Shown here in pieces: positions 9,580 through 18,431 of a DNA stretch of 64,000 nt. The position numbers and the translations under genes are program-made. Position 1 is the first letter of the stretch, and the number at the start of each line of letters is the position of its first letter. Origin of the DNA: Spartinivicinus poritis (GTDB lineage Bacteria; Pseudomonadota; Gammaproteobacteria; Pseudomonadales; Zooshikellaceae); the NCBI RefSeq assembly GCF_028858535.1, contig NZ_JAPMOU010000005.1, positions 1 to 64,000 of the forward strand, written 5' to 3'. Below the pieces are notes generated by a model. It saw only the letters and a program-made list of their open reading frames with translations. It did no database searches and was not told the origin of the DNA.

Positions 9580-10344
9580 ATGACTAATACAAACCCTTAC
9601 AAAAGCCCTGAAGCTGATGTGGTTGGTGATCACTCAGCCGACTTGCACTGGCATGAACCCACTAAACAAAGTGCAGGCTCAAGTGTTAGCTGGATTAGTG
9701 ATGCTTTTAAGCTATTTGGTAATAAACCGGGCTTGTGGATTTTGGCAACTATTGTTTATTGGGTCATTATCTTTATATTGGCTCTTATCCCTATTGTTAA
9801 CTTGGTGTCAGGGTTTGTGGCGCCTATTTTTACTGCAGGTTTTATTTATGCCAGTTATAAACTCGATACTGGGCAAGGGATGGAAGTGGCTGATATTTTT
9901 GAAGGGTTTCAGCGCAATCTTGGTAAGCTGGTATTAGTCGCCGTGTTAAGTCTGGTTTTTTCAGTGATTGTTTTTGCAGTTTTATTTCTAGTAGCCATGG
10001 TTTTTGGCTTTAGTATGACGCCAGGCGCTAGTGGGAGTTCTGATTTTAACATTGCCATTGGACTTATTTTTGTCCTGTTATTTTTGGGATTGTTATTACC
10101 TATTATTATGATGGTTTGGTTCGCTCCAGCACTTATTATTTTAAATAACTTTGACGCATGGCCTGCGATGTTGATGAGCTTTAAGGGGTGTTTACGCAAT
10201 ATTCTGCCGTTTATCATTTATGGCGTTTTAATGCTGGTAATGGCTATCATTGCTGTAATCCCGTTGGGATTAGGTTATTTAGTGCTGATGCCGGTGATGT
10301 ACGCTTCTATTTATACATCATATAAGTCCATATATATTAAATAA
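9580..10344 (+). CDS. BPSS1780-like integral membrane protein
   Basis: A 254-residue protein that opens with NPYKSPEADV, a motif seen at the N-terminus of many small proteobacterial membrane proteins. A soluble stretch of about 45 residues precedes five to six transmembrane helices. The SDAFKLFGNKPGLWIL segment and the C-terminal pattern MLMSFKGCLRNILPF fit the BPSS1780 / DUF975-like membrane family. The function is unknown. The ATG has GAGGAT seven bases upstream. It is a single transcription unit, since 226 bases separate it from the next gene. Confidence 0.7.
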   Translation: MTNTNPYKSPEADVVGDHSADLHWHEPTKQSAGSSVSWISDAFKLFGNKPGLWILATIVYWVIIFILALIPIVNLVSGFVAPIFTAGFIYASYKLDTGQGMEVADIFEGFQRNLGKLVLVAVLSLVFSVIVFAVLFLVAMVFGFSMTPGASGSSDFNIAIGLIFVLLFLGLLLPIIMMVWFAPALIILNNFDAWPAMLMSFKGCLRNILPFIIYGVLMLVMAIIAVIPLGLGYLVLMPVMYASIYTSYKSIYIK

Positions 10345-10570
10345 CCATTGGTAATGAAAACATAGCGCTTTATGTGGTTTGATGAAATATTAGGGCAAGC
10401 GCTTCTCTATAATAAAATTGCTACCAAACGCCTTATAGGCTCTGGTTTTTACACGGATTGACAGGTTAGTAACTGTTTGGACTGTTACTTCTTGATAATT
10501 GCACCTGCATACTGATAACGACTTAATTATACTGTAACTAACTCATTGCAATTTTAACTGATAAAACGTT

Positions 10571-11779
10571 GTGATTTTTTTCTGTCAACCTAGCATAACT
10601 AGGCTGTGTTTAGTGATAGGCTGGTTGTTGTTGCTAGGGTTAGGAAGTAGTTGGGCGGCTGCTAAAGAGTCTGTCAAAATTGGCTTATCGCTGGGCTTAA
10701 CCGGGCGGTATGCGTTGATGGCTGATATGCAGCAGAAGGCTTATCGGCTTTGGCAAAAGCAAGTCAATGACCGAGGGGGCCTGTTAGGACGGCAAGTCGA
10801 TATTATTATAAAAAATGATCAAAGCCAGAAAAGTTTAGCCCCTGCATTATACGAAGAGTTAATCACTAAAGATAACGTTGACTTTATTTTTGGTCCTTAT
10901 TCAAGCGCCATTACCTTAGCTGTGTCAGAAGTTGCAGAGCGTCATGGCTATCCTATGCTAGCTGCTGGTGCAGCATCTGATAAAATCTGGCAACAAGGCT
11001 TTAGTAATGTGTTTGGTATGTGGACACCAGCCAGTCGTTATACCTTAGGCTTCTTAAAAATGTTGTTAATAATGGAAGAAGATAATTTAGCAATTGTAAG
11101 TCCTGATGATAGTTTCTCAAAAAGTGTTGGCTTAGGTGCCCGTGAATGGGCGACAAGGCTAGGCTTAACTATCAAGTATTACCAGGTATTTACAAAAGGT
11201 GCTGTCAATTACCAGCAATTAGCAACAGCGGCACGCCAGTCTGGAGCACAGATTCTCATGATGACAGGACATTTTAAGGAATCGGTAGCGATGCGTCAGG
11301 CATTAACGGCAATTAATTGGCAGCCGAGAGGCTATTTGGCAACAGTAGGTCCTACTCTGCCAAAATATTTAACTAAATTAGGGCCTGCTGAGGTTGAAAA
11401 TACCTTTGCTGTTTCAATTTGGGAGAAAATAAAAGACCAAGGAAGTATTAAAGGTGGAGCACAAGAATTTGCTAAAAAATTCGAGACTACTTATACCATA
11501 TCTCCATCTTATCATGCGGCTACTGCTTTTGCGGCGGGGCAAATTTTAGAAGCAGCAGTTAAGCGAGCTAACTCATTTGACCAAGATAAAGTAAGAGAAG
11601 CATTATTTACATTAGATACATACAGTTTAATTGGACGCTATGCTGTTGATAGAACAGGTGTTCAGGTAAAACGGTTTCCACTCACTATCCAATGGCAACA
11701 AGGAAAAAAAGAAATAGTGTGGCCTGAGGCATTACGAACAAAACCGCCGGTTTTTACACGTATTAAACAAGGTAATTAA
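10571..11779 (+). CDS. Periplasmic branched-chain-amino-acid-type binding protein (Peripla_BP_6)
   Basis: A GTG start gives a signal peptide (residues 1-30, cleaved after SSWAAA), followed by a type I periplasmic binding fold of the LivJ/amide-sensor kind. Signatures are VKIGLSLGLTGRYALMADMQQKAY, GGLLGRQVDIIIKND, and FIFGPYSSAITLAVSEVAE. Length (402) is normal. No permease or ATPase genes are adjacent. The next gene, 73 bases on, is a membrane GGDEF-EAL protein, so the binding protein more likely serves as a sensor input than as a transporter component. That pairing is an inference. There is no obvious Shine-Dalgarno before the GTG. Confidence 0.85.
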   Translation: MIFFCQPSITRLCLVIGWLLLLGLGSSWAAAKESVKIGLSLGLTGRYALMADMQQKAYRLWQKQVNDRGGLLGRQVDIIIKNDQSQKSLAPALYEELITKDNVDFIFGPYSSAITLAVSEVAERHGYPMLAAGAASDKIWQQGFSNVFGMWTPASRYTLGFLKMLLIMEEDNLAIVSPDDSFSKSVGLGAREWATRLGLTIKYYQVFTKGAVNYQQLATAARQSGAQILMMTGHFKESVAMRQALTAINWQPRGYLATVGPTLPKYLTKLGPAEVENTFAVSIWEKIKDQGSIKGGAQEFAKKFETTYTISPSYHAATAFAAGQILEAAVKRANSFDQDKVREALFTLDTYSLIGRYAVDRTGVQVKRFPLTIQWQQGKKEIVWPEALRTKPPVFTRIKQGN

Positions 11780-11852
11780 TGGAAGTAACCAGTGGTAATT
11801 AGTAAATTATGGAATAAGTATAGCCAATGCGAATGGTCGGTAGGTATGAATA

Positions 11853-14327
11853 ATGCTAAAGAAACTGGTTAACTCTTTTGCATTTCGTGTTTTTACGCCT
11901 TTTTTGGTGTTTGTTAGCTTGGTAGTCATTGCATTATATTTATTTACTTCATATTCAATTTCTGATTCAGCTAATCATCAAATTAAAGAAAATCTCAATT
12001 GGCTATCCCGTAGTGTACTGTATATTTGCGATACCAGCGTAGATAAACTATTTCAAACAGGAAACGCGACTAATGAAAAATTAGTCAGGTTAGAAAAAGT
12101 ATCTACCATGGTGGCTATTGAGGATTTTGTACGTGCTAATAATGTGGGAGTTGTCGTTTATGATAATAATGCAGAAGAAGTGCTCGTTAAAACAGAATTG
12201 CCTAAAGCAACATTAGCCGCTATTGAAACCTCATTATTAACAGACAATCCAAATATTGTCACTGGTAAATTAGCAGACTATATTGTTCACTCTCAATTAT
12301 TTCAGCCGTGGCAGTGGCGTATTATTCTATTAAAACCTAAAGCTCAGGCATTACGAGCAATGGAACAGCCTGTATATCGCTATGCATTTAGTATAGCGTT
12401 GATTACCATTGTAATTATTACTGGACTAATGTTTTATTTTTTGAGCTACAAGGTAAGAATCCCTATAAATCGCATTATTGGTGCTATCAAAAAAGGCAAT
12501 CAACCAAGTTATAGAGGCGTTTCAGAGTTTGAGTTTTTAAGTGATAGTATTGCAGGTATGATGCACTCGCTAACAGAAAAAACCCACTTATTAGAATCAA
12601 CCAATAAAGAAATTGAAAAAGCCAAAGTGCAGTTAAGTGATGCTATTGAAAGTATGTCAGAAGGGTTTGTACTGTTTGATGAACAAGACCACCTTATTTT
12701 ATGTAACCAACATTTTAGAAATTTCTATAGCCTAACCTTGTTACCTGACCAAGCCTCGTTTCAAGATATCTTACGGATTATGTACCGAGAAGGAGTTGTA
12801 TCTGTTGATGTACCTTTGGAAACCTGGATTAAAAGTATTATGCTCACTAGGGATAAAGTTGGGCAAGCGCATTTAATTGAGCTAAATCAGGATCGTTTTA
12901 TTGAGTTTAGAGAATATGCAACCAGTGATAGCGGGGTAGTCGGTATACATACTGATATTACCGATCGGAAAATGGCAGAGCAACGTTTACAGTATCTGGC
13001 CTCTTATGATCTTTTAACAAACTTACCGAACCGGGTGATGTTTCAGCATGAGTTAAAGAAAAACATTAATCGTGCAGAACGATTTGAAGGTATCGTCGCA
13101 TTATTCTTCATAGATTTAGATAAGTTTAAAGATGTAAATGATACCTTGGGGCATATGGTGGGTGATGAATTACTGAAAAAAGTAGCAGATATTTTATTGA
13201 ACTCTATTCGTGGGTTTGATATTGCTGCTAGATTAGGAGGGGATGAGTTTGCAGTCATTTCTAGTGGGTTGCGCTCTGAAGTTGAAGTGGAAAATATGGC
13301 TCAACGGATGAATGACTTACTTAATTGCACGGTGAACTGCCAAGGCCACACTATTCATATTGGTGCCAGTATTGGCGTCACTTTATTTCCTTATGATGGT
13401 AATGATTGTGATCAGTTATTAAAAAATGCTGATATGGCAATGTATGAGGCTAAAAACCTTGGACGTAATCAATACCGAATGTATAACGATGAGATGAATC
13501 GACGGGTACAAGAACGTAATGCACTAGAAAAAGACATGCGGCGTGCATTAATGGCCGATGAATTTATCGTTTATTACCAGCCTAAAATAGATTTAAATAC
13601 ATCTTGTGTGGTAGGAATGGAGGCGCTAGTTCGTTGGCAGCATTCCAACCGTGGCTTAATTACTCCGAACAAATTTATTCCTATTGCAGAGCAGAGTAAC
13701 CTTATTACAGATATTGGTGAGTGGGTGTTAGAGGAAGCTTGTAGACAGTGTCAGGAATGGAGTGGGGCAAATCAGTTGGGGGCATTACAGGTAGCTGTTA
13801 ATTTATCAGCATCTCAATTTAAGTATGGTGATATTACGGGTACTACTGATCGAATTTTACAAAAACTGACAATGGAGCCTGGCGGCTTGGAAGTGGAAAT
13901 TACAGAAACCATGGTAATGAATGATGCGGATGCTGTTTCGCAAGCGCTTCACCATTTTGCCAGGCGTGGTGTCAGTATTTCGATTGATGACTTTGGAACA
14001 GGCTATTCCTCCTTAGCCTACTTGTGGCGCTTTCCTGTTAATAAAGTGAAAATAGACCGCTCCTTTATTAAAGATCTACTGCATAACAATGAGGCTCAGG
14101 CAATTGTTCGTTCCGTTATTAGCTTAGCTCACAGTTTAAATCTAGTTGTCATTGCCGAAGGCGTAGAAACAAAAAAACAACTGGAGTTTTTGCAAAAGTT
14201 AAAATGTGACCAGGCCCAAGGGTATTTCTTTACGCCTCCATTACCTGCAGAGGGTTTTGTTGAATGGGTGAAGGATTATCAAGAAAAGCAGGCTCACAAA
14301 GGTGCGTATCAAAAAGTGGGGCGTTAG
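11853..14327 (+). CDS. Membrane PAS-GGDEF-EAL c-di-GMP enzyme
   Basis: Helix 1 (about residues 13-33), a periplasmic region of about 145 residues and helix 2 (about 178-200) form the sensor half. A linker and PAS-type domain (about 265-365) follow, then GGDEF (GGDEF at 462-466, with RGFD five residues before it, an intact I-site) and EAL. The EAL domain keeps the catalytic set: EAL at 590-592, an ITET segment, DDFGTGYSSL, KIDRSFI and AEGVET. Both domains look active, so it could make or degrade c-di-GMP. Its neighbour is an orphan periplasmic binding protein that may present a ligand to the periplasmic domain. Its c-di-GMP output could affect the flagella encoded nearby. Confidence 0.9.
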   Translation: MLKKLVNSFAFRVFTPFLVFVSLVVIALYLFTSYSISDSANHQIKENLNWLSRSVLYICDTSVDKLFQTGNATNEKLVRLEKVSTMVAIEDFVRANNVGVVVYDNNAEEVLVKTELPKATLAAIETSLLTDNPNIVTGKLADYIVHSQLFQPWQWRIILLKPKAQALRAMEQPVYRYAFSIALITIVIITGLMFYFLSYKVRIPINRIIGAIKKGNQPSYRGVSEFEFLSDSIAGMMHSLTEKTHLLESTNKEIEKAKVQLSDAIESMSEGFVLFDEQDHLILCNQHFRNFYSLTLLPDQASFQDILRIMYREGVVSVDVPLETWIKSIMLTRDKVGQAHLIELNQDRFIEFREYATSDSGVVGIHTDITDRKMAEQRLQYLASYDLLTNLPNRVMFQHELKKNINRAERFEGIVALFFIDLDKFKDVNDTLGHMVGDELLKKVADILLNSIRGFDIAARLGGDEFAVISSGLRSEVEVENMAQRMNDLLNCTVNCQGHTIHIGASIGVTLFPYDGNDCDQLLKNADMAMYEAKNLGRNQYRMYNDEMNRRVQERNALEKDMRRALMADEFIVYYQPKIDLNTSCVVGMEALVRWQHSNRGLITPNKFIPIAEQSNLITDIGEWVLEEACRQCQEWSGANQLGALQVAVNLSASQFKYGDITGTTDRILQKLTMEPGGLEVEITETMVMNDADAVSQALHHFARRGVSISIDDFGTGYSSLAYLWRFPVNKVKIDRSFIKDLLHNNEAQAIVRSVISLAHSLNLVVIAEGVETKKQLEFLQKLKCDQAQGYFFTPPLPAEGFVEWVKDYQEKQAHKGAYQKVGR

Positions 14328-14605
14328 CTTGACATTGTTATTATCTAGATAATTAAGCCTAATTGAAGTCATTAATGATTCTAGTTTTATGGATAAGATT
14401 AATAAAAAATATAAGTTATAGTTTATAATCGTAATTATTGTCAACGTCTCCACTATAAGTTGTGTAAAAGCTAATATATCCTTCACGATATGATTTCTAG
14501 GTTTTGTTACCTTCACTCCTCGCCCAATCACCTATAAAACATTCGTACTGGGTATAACTATAAACGTACTTTTTCTCTGTCAAGCATAAACCCTTTACCC
14601 ATTTT

Positions 14606-15877
14606 TTATAATAAACAACCATCTCTAAAATACTCCCAATCCTGTACTACACATTTAGCATAGTGCACTGAGACAGCAGCTAATAGTTTGATAAAATCCT
14701 GTTTATTTTCCATTAATTCATTTTTAACATAATGAATAAATCGGTGGTTGGGTTCCTGCACCTGAATGGAGCCGCGGGCATGCTCTTTACCTAATATTTC
14801 ACCCCATATCTCAGCCATTGTTAAATAATGCTTGGGTTTGAATAGCTTATGGGTGGGAAAATCTTTTTTAAACGGTGAACGTTCTCTTACAGAATACACT
14901 TCATCGTTATAACTCAACCAGCCTAACCAGGCATCTGGATGCTCAGCAATAGCTGAATAGGCATCAGCATGACGTTGCCCTTCGTTTGTGAATTGACCGT
15001 TATACCAGTGTTGTTCAATTTTCGGGAAGCAACGAATGGCAGCAGGCTGTTGCTGCTGTTTAATATCCAGGATTATATTTTCTTCTGGCGTGGAGCCTTG
15101 GATTAATGCGTAAAAGCGCTGATTGCCTAGTGAGCCTGTACCGGCTTTGATCCGTTTGGCCAGGTCTATAACTTCAAAGCGGCTGGTAAAATCTGGTGTA
15201 ACTGAATGCTGGAAACGGTGGTAATCCAATAAAGCCCCAGTTAAGCTGTTTTTTACATGGTCGGATAACTCAGTTAGTTTAGGGTTTGCATAATTAAAGT
15301 GGTTTAAGTCAGGTGTGGTCCATTTTTGGAGCATGTTTAAACGGGTATTCTTTTGATGCACTTTGGTCAGAAACGTTTTAATCGGTTTGGCGGCGTTTTC
15401 AATGTAAATAGCCGAGTCATCGGTTTCACTGGCAACAACTCCTTGTAAATAAGCTTTGCCCAGTAGTTGTACTGCTTCTTCAGCAAGGTCTTGTTGATAA
15501 TAATCACGCTGCTGTAAGTCTAAAACTAAGCTGGTAGCTAACCGCCATAAGTCAAATTGATAATCGGCAATGATGGCGTCATCAAAGTCATCCATACCAT
15601 AGTAAATTTGGTCATGATGGTCATGTAGTGCACCAAAATTATAAACGTGGGCATCACCTTGCAACCACACTTGGGTTTCAGGGCGGCCACCATAAAGACT
15701 AATGCGCCAGTCGCGGGAAACATCGTGCCAGAAAATATGGTTAGTGCCTCTGAAAAAAACAAAGGCAGATGCTTGCATTTTTTCAAACTTTAGGCGTCGG
15801 TCAGCATCACTGGCTTGCTGATTAAATTGATTGATTTGTTCTACAACATGTGACTGACGCGTATGCAGTACTTTCAT
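14606..15877 (-). CDS. DUF2252 family protein
   Basis: A soluble protein of 423 residues matching DUF2252: FFRGTNHIFWHD near the start, WLQGDAHVYNFGA, a DDFDDA segment, and SLGNQRFYALIQG. The DUF2252 fold is distantly related to protein-kinase-like and aminoglycoside phosphotransferase enzymes, with the GDAH and DDFD motifs as likely catalytic and metal-binding residues. No substrate is known. I chose the ATG at 15877 because GGTGA lies eight bases upstream, while the GTG five codons earlier has no ribosome-binding site. It is probably co-transcribed with the DUF2269 gene immediately upstream. Confidence 0.87.
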   Translation of the reverse strand: MKVLHTRQSHVVEQINQFNQQASDADRRLKFEKMQASAFVFFRGTNHIFWHDVSRDWRISLYGGRPETQVWLQGDAHVYNFGALHDHHDQIYYGMDDFDDAIIADYQFDLWRLATSLVLDLQQRDYYQQDLAEEAVQLLGKAYLQGVVASETDDSAIYIENAAKPIKTFLTKVHQKNTRLNMLQKWTTPDLNHFNYANPKLTELSDHVKNSLTGALLDYHRFQHSVTPDFTSRFEVIDLAKRIKAGTGSLGNQRFYALIQGSTPEENIILDIKQQQQPAAIRCFPKIEQHWYNGQFTNEGQRHADAYSAIAEHPDAWLGWLSYNDEVYSVRERSPFKKDFPTHKLFKPKHYLTMAEIWGEILGKEHARGSIQVQEPNHRFIHYVKNELMENKQDFIKLLAAVSVHYAKCVVQDWEYFRDGCLL

Positions 15878-15885
15878 AATTAAGT

Positions 15886-16362
15886 TCACCAAAGAGTGGG
15901 TTTAAACACCATCAAATAAAAAATAGCCATTACACTGATAAAGGCTGGCCAACCCAGGCTGTACCAACAGGTCATGAGCTTTCGATAAGTAACAGGTAAA
16001 GGTTGATTTTCACTAACAGCAGCTTTAGCCAGTTTAGCTATCTTAATTTGAATATAAACCACTGGTATCCAACAGAGTCCAGTGATCACATACAAAACCA
16101 AGCTTGCCATTACCCAGGAGGTGGTCAGCGGTAACCCTACCAGCAATAACATCCAAATACCGGTAACGGGTTGGATAATGACGGCAGGTGTAGTAAACAA
16201 CCAGTCGGCTAATACGACATTTTGGCTGGTAATGGCGATGGTATTCAGGTTTTGGCTACGATCAGCTCGCCACATATAAAAAGCGGTACCCAATCCTGTG
16301 CCAAACAGCAGGGTGGAAGAAATAATATGCACTAATTTTAATAATAAATAATACTCAGCCAT
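15886..16362 (-). CDS. DUF2269 integral membrane protein
   Basis: A 158-residue membrane protein with four helices (about 7-25, 50-70, 80-100, 130-152) and the DUF2269 signature LLKLVHIISSTLLFGTGLGTAFYMW. The conserved histidine in the first helix (His13) suggests possible haem or metal binding, as in small cytochrome-b-like proteins, but this is unproven. It lies nine bases upstream of the DUF2252 gene and probably shares its transcript. Confidence 0.82.
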   Translation of the reverse strand: MAEYYLLLKLVHIISSTLLFGTGLGTAFYMWRADRSQNLNTIAITSQNVVLADWLFTTPAVIIQPVTGIWMLLLVGLPLTTSWVMASLVLYVITGLCWIPVVYIQIKIAKLAKAAVSENQPLPVTYRKLMTCWYSLGWPAFISVMAIFYLMVFKPTLW

Positions 16363-16409
16363 TTGTTTTGACTATACTTCTGTACTTGTTTGTTTAAACA
16401 CTAGTTTTC

Positions 16410-16557
16410 TTAAGAGTGCTTCTAAAAATAGTAATTTTTTCGTGAGAGCAAGGCAGCGCTGCACGGAAGGCCACAGTGTATAGGTAATACATGAGAACCT
16501 GAGTACAGTGCTAACGCTGCTATCGCGAAAAAAGTGCATTTTTAGGTGTGCCCTTAA
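16410..16557. repeat. Miniature inverted-repeat (long hairpin) element
   Basis: The left end (TTAAGAGTGCTTCTAAAAAT, then TTTTTTCG and GAGAGC) and the reverse complement of the right end (TTAAGGGCACACCTAAAAAT, then TTTTTTCGCGATAGC) match as imperfect terminal repeats of roughly 40 bases. Further complementary stretches inside (GGCAGCGCTGCAC against GTGCTAACGCTGC) extend the hairpin. It carries no reading frame. The right end supplies the TAA stop of the SDR-DoxX gene. Features fit a MITE or large palindromic repeat. Confidence 0.6.
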
Positions 16558-17840
16558 CGTGCTTCTTTAATTGCCCAGTAACACCACAACATCATTAATA
16601 TCGCTACATTTTTAATCAGCCCACCCAAGGGGTCTAACCAAGTAAATGGCGCAAACAATCCTAACATGAAGGTGTAACCTAAAACTGACAATACCATTAA
16701 GCCCAGAATCAATTGAGGGCGCCACCCCATAATAAATAGCATACCTAAACTTAAGTCTAATACTGAAGTTAATACCACAAGTGTTGATTGATAAGCAGGA
16801 GGGATTGCCAGGGCATTTAGGGTGGGGGCGAATTGCTCGGGGGTTGCCATAAACCCAGCAACAGCAGAGAGTAACCAAATAAATATAATGGCAAACCAAA
16901 GTACTGGTCTAATCCAATAAAGTTTGGCATGCCAGCGGTCTTGTACAAAACTGGGTGTATTTAATAGTGTTAGTTTAACTGATTGTGGTGAGTAATTCAG
17001 CTCTTTAGAAAGAGCTTGGTATTCATTATCAGGTATAATATTGCCCTGTTCTAGCATGGTTAACAGAGTGTCATTAAATGGCACAATATTGAGTTTGCTA
17101 TTCAACGTTGCCAGCTTTTTAAATAGGCTTAATGGGGTGGGTAGCCAGTAAGGTTCAGGCCATTTAAGCCATTGTCGCAAGTTGCCTAAAAATTCTTTAA
17201 TTGACAATACCTCTGGTCCTGCAGGGTAAAAAACCCGTTTATCGCCTTGATATGTCAAAAGTCGGCTAACGATAGTAGCCAGGTCTTCCAATAAAATGGG
17301 CTGGAATTGCTGGCTACCATCACCAGCCAGTGGGATCACCGGTAAACTGGCGATGGCCCTCATCAACGAGGTACCTCCATAAGAGCCTCGGCAAGATAAT
17401 ACGACAGAAGGCCTGATAATGATGGCTGAGGGAAAATGCTCAAGTAAGTAATCATCAAACTGGTGCTTACTCTTGATAAAAGCACCATCTGTAGGATTTC
17501 CAAGAGCAGATAACTGAATAAAACATTTGATGCCTTGTTGTAAGCAAGCTTCAGCCAAGGCATGGGGCGCTTGGTAATGTAATTGCTCAAAATCACCGGG
17601 TTGGGTTTCCGTTAAAATGCCTGCACAATTAATCACCGTGTCAATGTGTGTTAAATAAGAGAGCCAGCTTTCAAGAGTCAGGCAGTCAGCTAGGTTTAAG
17701 CAAACAACTGATAAATTAGGGTGTTTGGGTAAGTTACGTGAGTTTCGTACACAGGCATGTACTTGATGCCCCTGGCTTAATAGCTCAGCCAAAATGGCAC
17801 TACCAATAAAACCAGCCGCACCAGTAATTAATATATTCAA
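16554..17840 (-). CDS. SDR (NAD-dependent epimerase-like) / DoxX fusion protein
   Basis: Residues 1-300 form an extended or atypical short-chain dehydrogenase/reductase: the nucleotide motif GAAGFIGSAI, then NCAGIL, and an atypical sugar-epimerase-like centre without a clear YxxxK. Residues 305-428 are four transmembrane helices of the DoxX-like family (LDLSLGMLFIMGWRPQ). Such SDR-DoxX fusions are known in proteobacteria but lack an assigned substrate. The N-terminal part resembles NDUFA9/YbjT-like proteins, which may stabilise respiratory complexes rather than act as enzymes. Its stop codon lies in the terminal repeat of the adjacent miniature element, so its C-terminus may have been reshaped by that insertion. 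Confidence 0.82.
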   Translation of the reverse strand: MNILITGAAGFIGSAILAELLSQGHQVHACVRNSRNLPKHPNLSVVCLNLADCLTLESWLSYLTHIDTVINCAGILTETQPGDFEQLHYQAPHALAEACLQQGIKCFIQLSALGNPTDGAFIKSKHQFDDYLLEHFPSAIIIRPSVVLSCRGSYGGTSLMRAIASLPVIPLAGDGSQQFQPILLEDLATIVSRLLTYQGDKRVFYPAGPEVLSIKEFLGNLRQWLKWPEPYWLPTPLSLFKKLATLNSKLNIVPFNDTLLTMLEQGNIIPDNEYQALSKELNYSPQSVKLTLLNTPSFVQDRWHAKLYWIRPVLWFAIIFIWLLSAVAGFMATPEQFAPTLNALAIPPAYQSTLVVLTSVLDLSLGMLFIMGWRPQLILGLMVLSVLGYTFMLGLFAPFTWLDPLGGLIKNVAILMMLWCYWAIKEAR

Positions 17841-17987
17841 ACAAGCAGCTCCTTAATTCATGGATTGTCTTCCTAAGGGGAAAGCCACTTTAGTGTGTAA
17901 CAGTGACTGACTAAAACTTCAAAGACTTTTTAAGTTAACCCCATAAGTTTATGAAAAAAGTCAAAATATTTTGCATAACATAATGGC

Positions 17988-18003
17988 TGGCGTAAAAAAT
18001 GCA
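17988..18003 (+). promoter_or_regulatory. Predicted sigma-54 promoter for the fliE operon
   Basis: TGGCGTAAAAAATGCA has GG and GC separated by exactly ten bases, a good match to the -24/-12 consensus. The expected transcription start is about 45 bases before the fliE ATG. In Pseudomonas, fliEFGHIJ is transcribed by sigma-54 with the FleSR/FleQ regulators, which supports the call. Confidence 0.6.
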
Positions 18004-18059
18004 GCCACCTGACAGAAAGCCAATTGTTTGTCATTGGTCGCTCAGGGAGTTTATTCATT

Positions 18060-18416
18060 ATGTCTTCGCAGTTATCCATGAATCGTTTACTTGTTGAAAT
18101 GCGTGCCATGCAGGCTGAAGCCATGGCCAAGCCTTTGCCTGGTAAGTTGCTGGTCACTGATCAAGCAGCAGAAGGGGGTGTCAAACAAGTGACGCCCTCC
18201 TTTGGAGATATGTTTAAACAGGCCATTAATCAGGTAAATACCCAGCAGCAAATCAGTGGTCAGCTAAGAGATCGCTATGATCGAGGTGATACCACCATTG
18301 ATTTGCCTCAAGTCATGGTTGAAAGTCAAAAGGCAAAAGTGGCCTTTGATGCCATGTTAGAGGTGCGTAATAAGCTAGTTAGTGCTTATGAAGAGATTAT
18401 GAAAATGCCCATTTAA
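18060..18416 (+). CDS. fliE: Flagellar hook-basal body protein FliE
   Basis: FliE links the MS ring to the rod and opens the export path. The 118-residue protein has the family's length and C-terminal signature (QKAKVAFDAMLEVRNKLVSAYEEIMKMPI, in shorter conserved blocks), after a TFGDMFKQAINQVN-like segment. The ATG at 18060 is preceded by GGGAG at a good distance. An upstream TTG in the same frame has no support. It is the first gene of the fliE-fliJ operon, four bases before the first possible fliF start. Confidence 0.95.
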   Translation: MSSQLSMNRLLVEMRAMQAEAMAKPLPGKLLVTDQAAEGGVKQVTPSFGDMFKQAINQVNTQQQISGQLRDRYDRGDTTIDLPQVMVESQKAKVAFDAMLEVRNKLVSAYEEIMKMPI

Positions 18417-18431
18417 TGGTTGGATATTGCA

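Noticed and set aside
9274-9633. 119-residue minus-strand open frame
   Set aside because: It covers intergenic DNA and the 5' end of the membrane-protein gene, has no family resemblance and no good ribosome-binding site.
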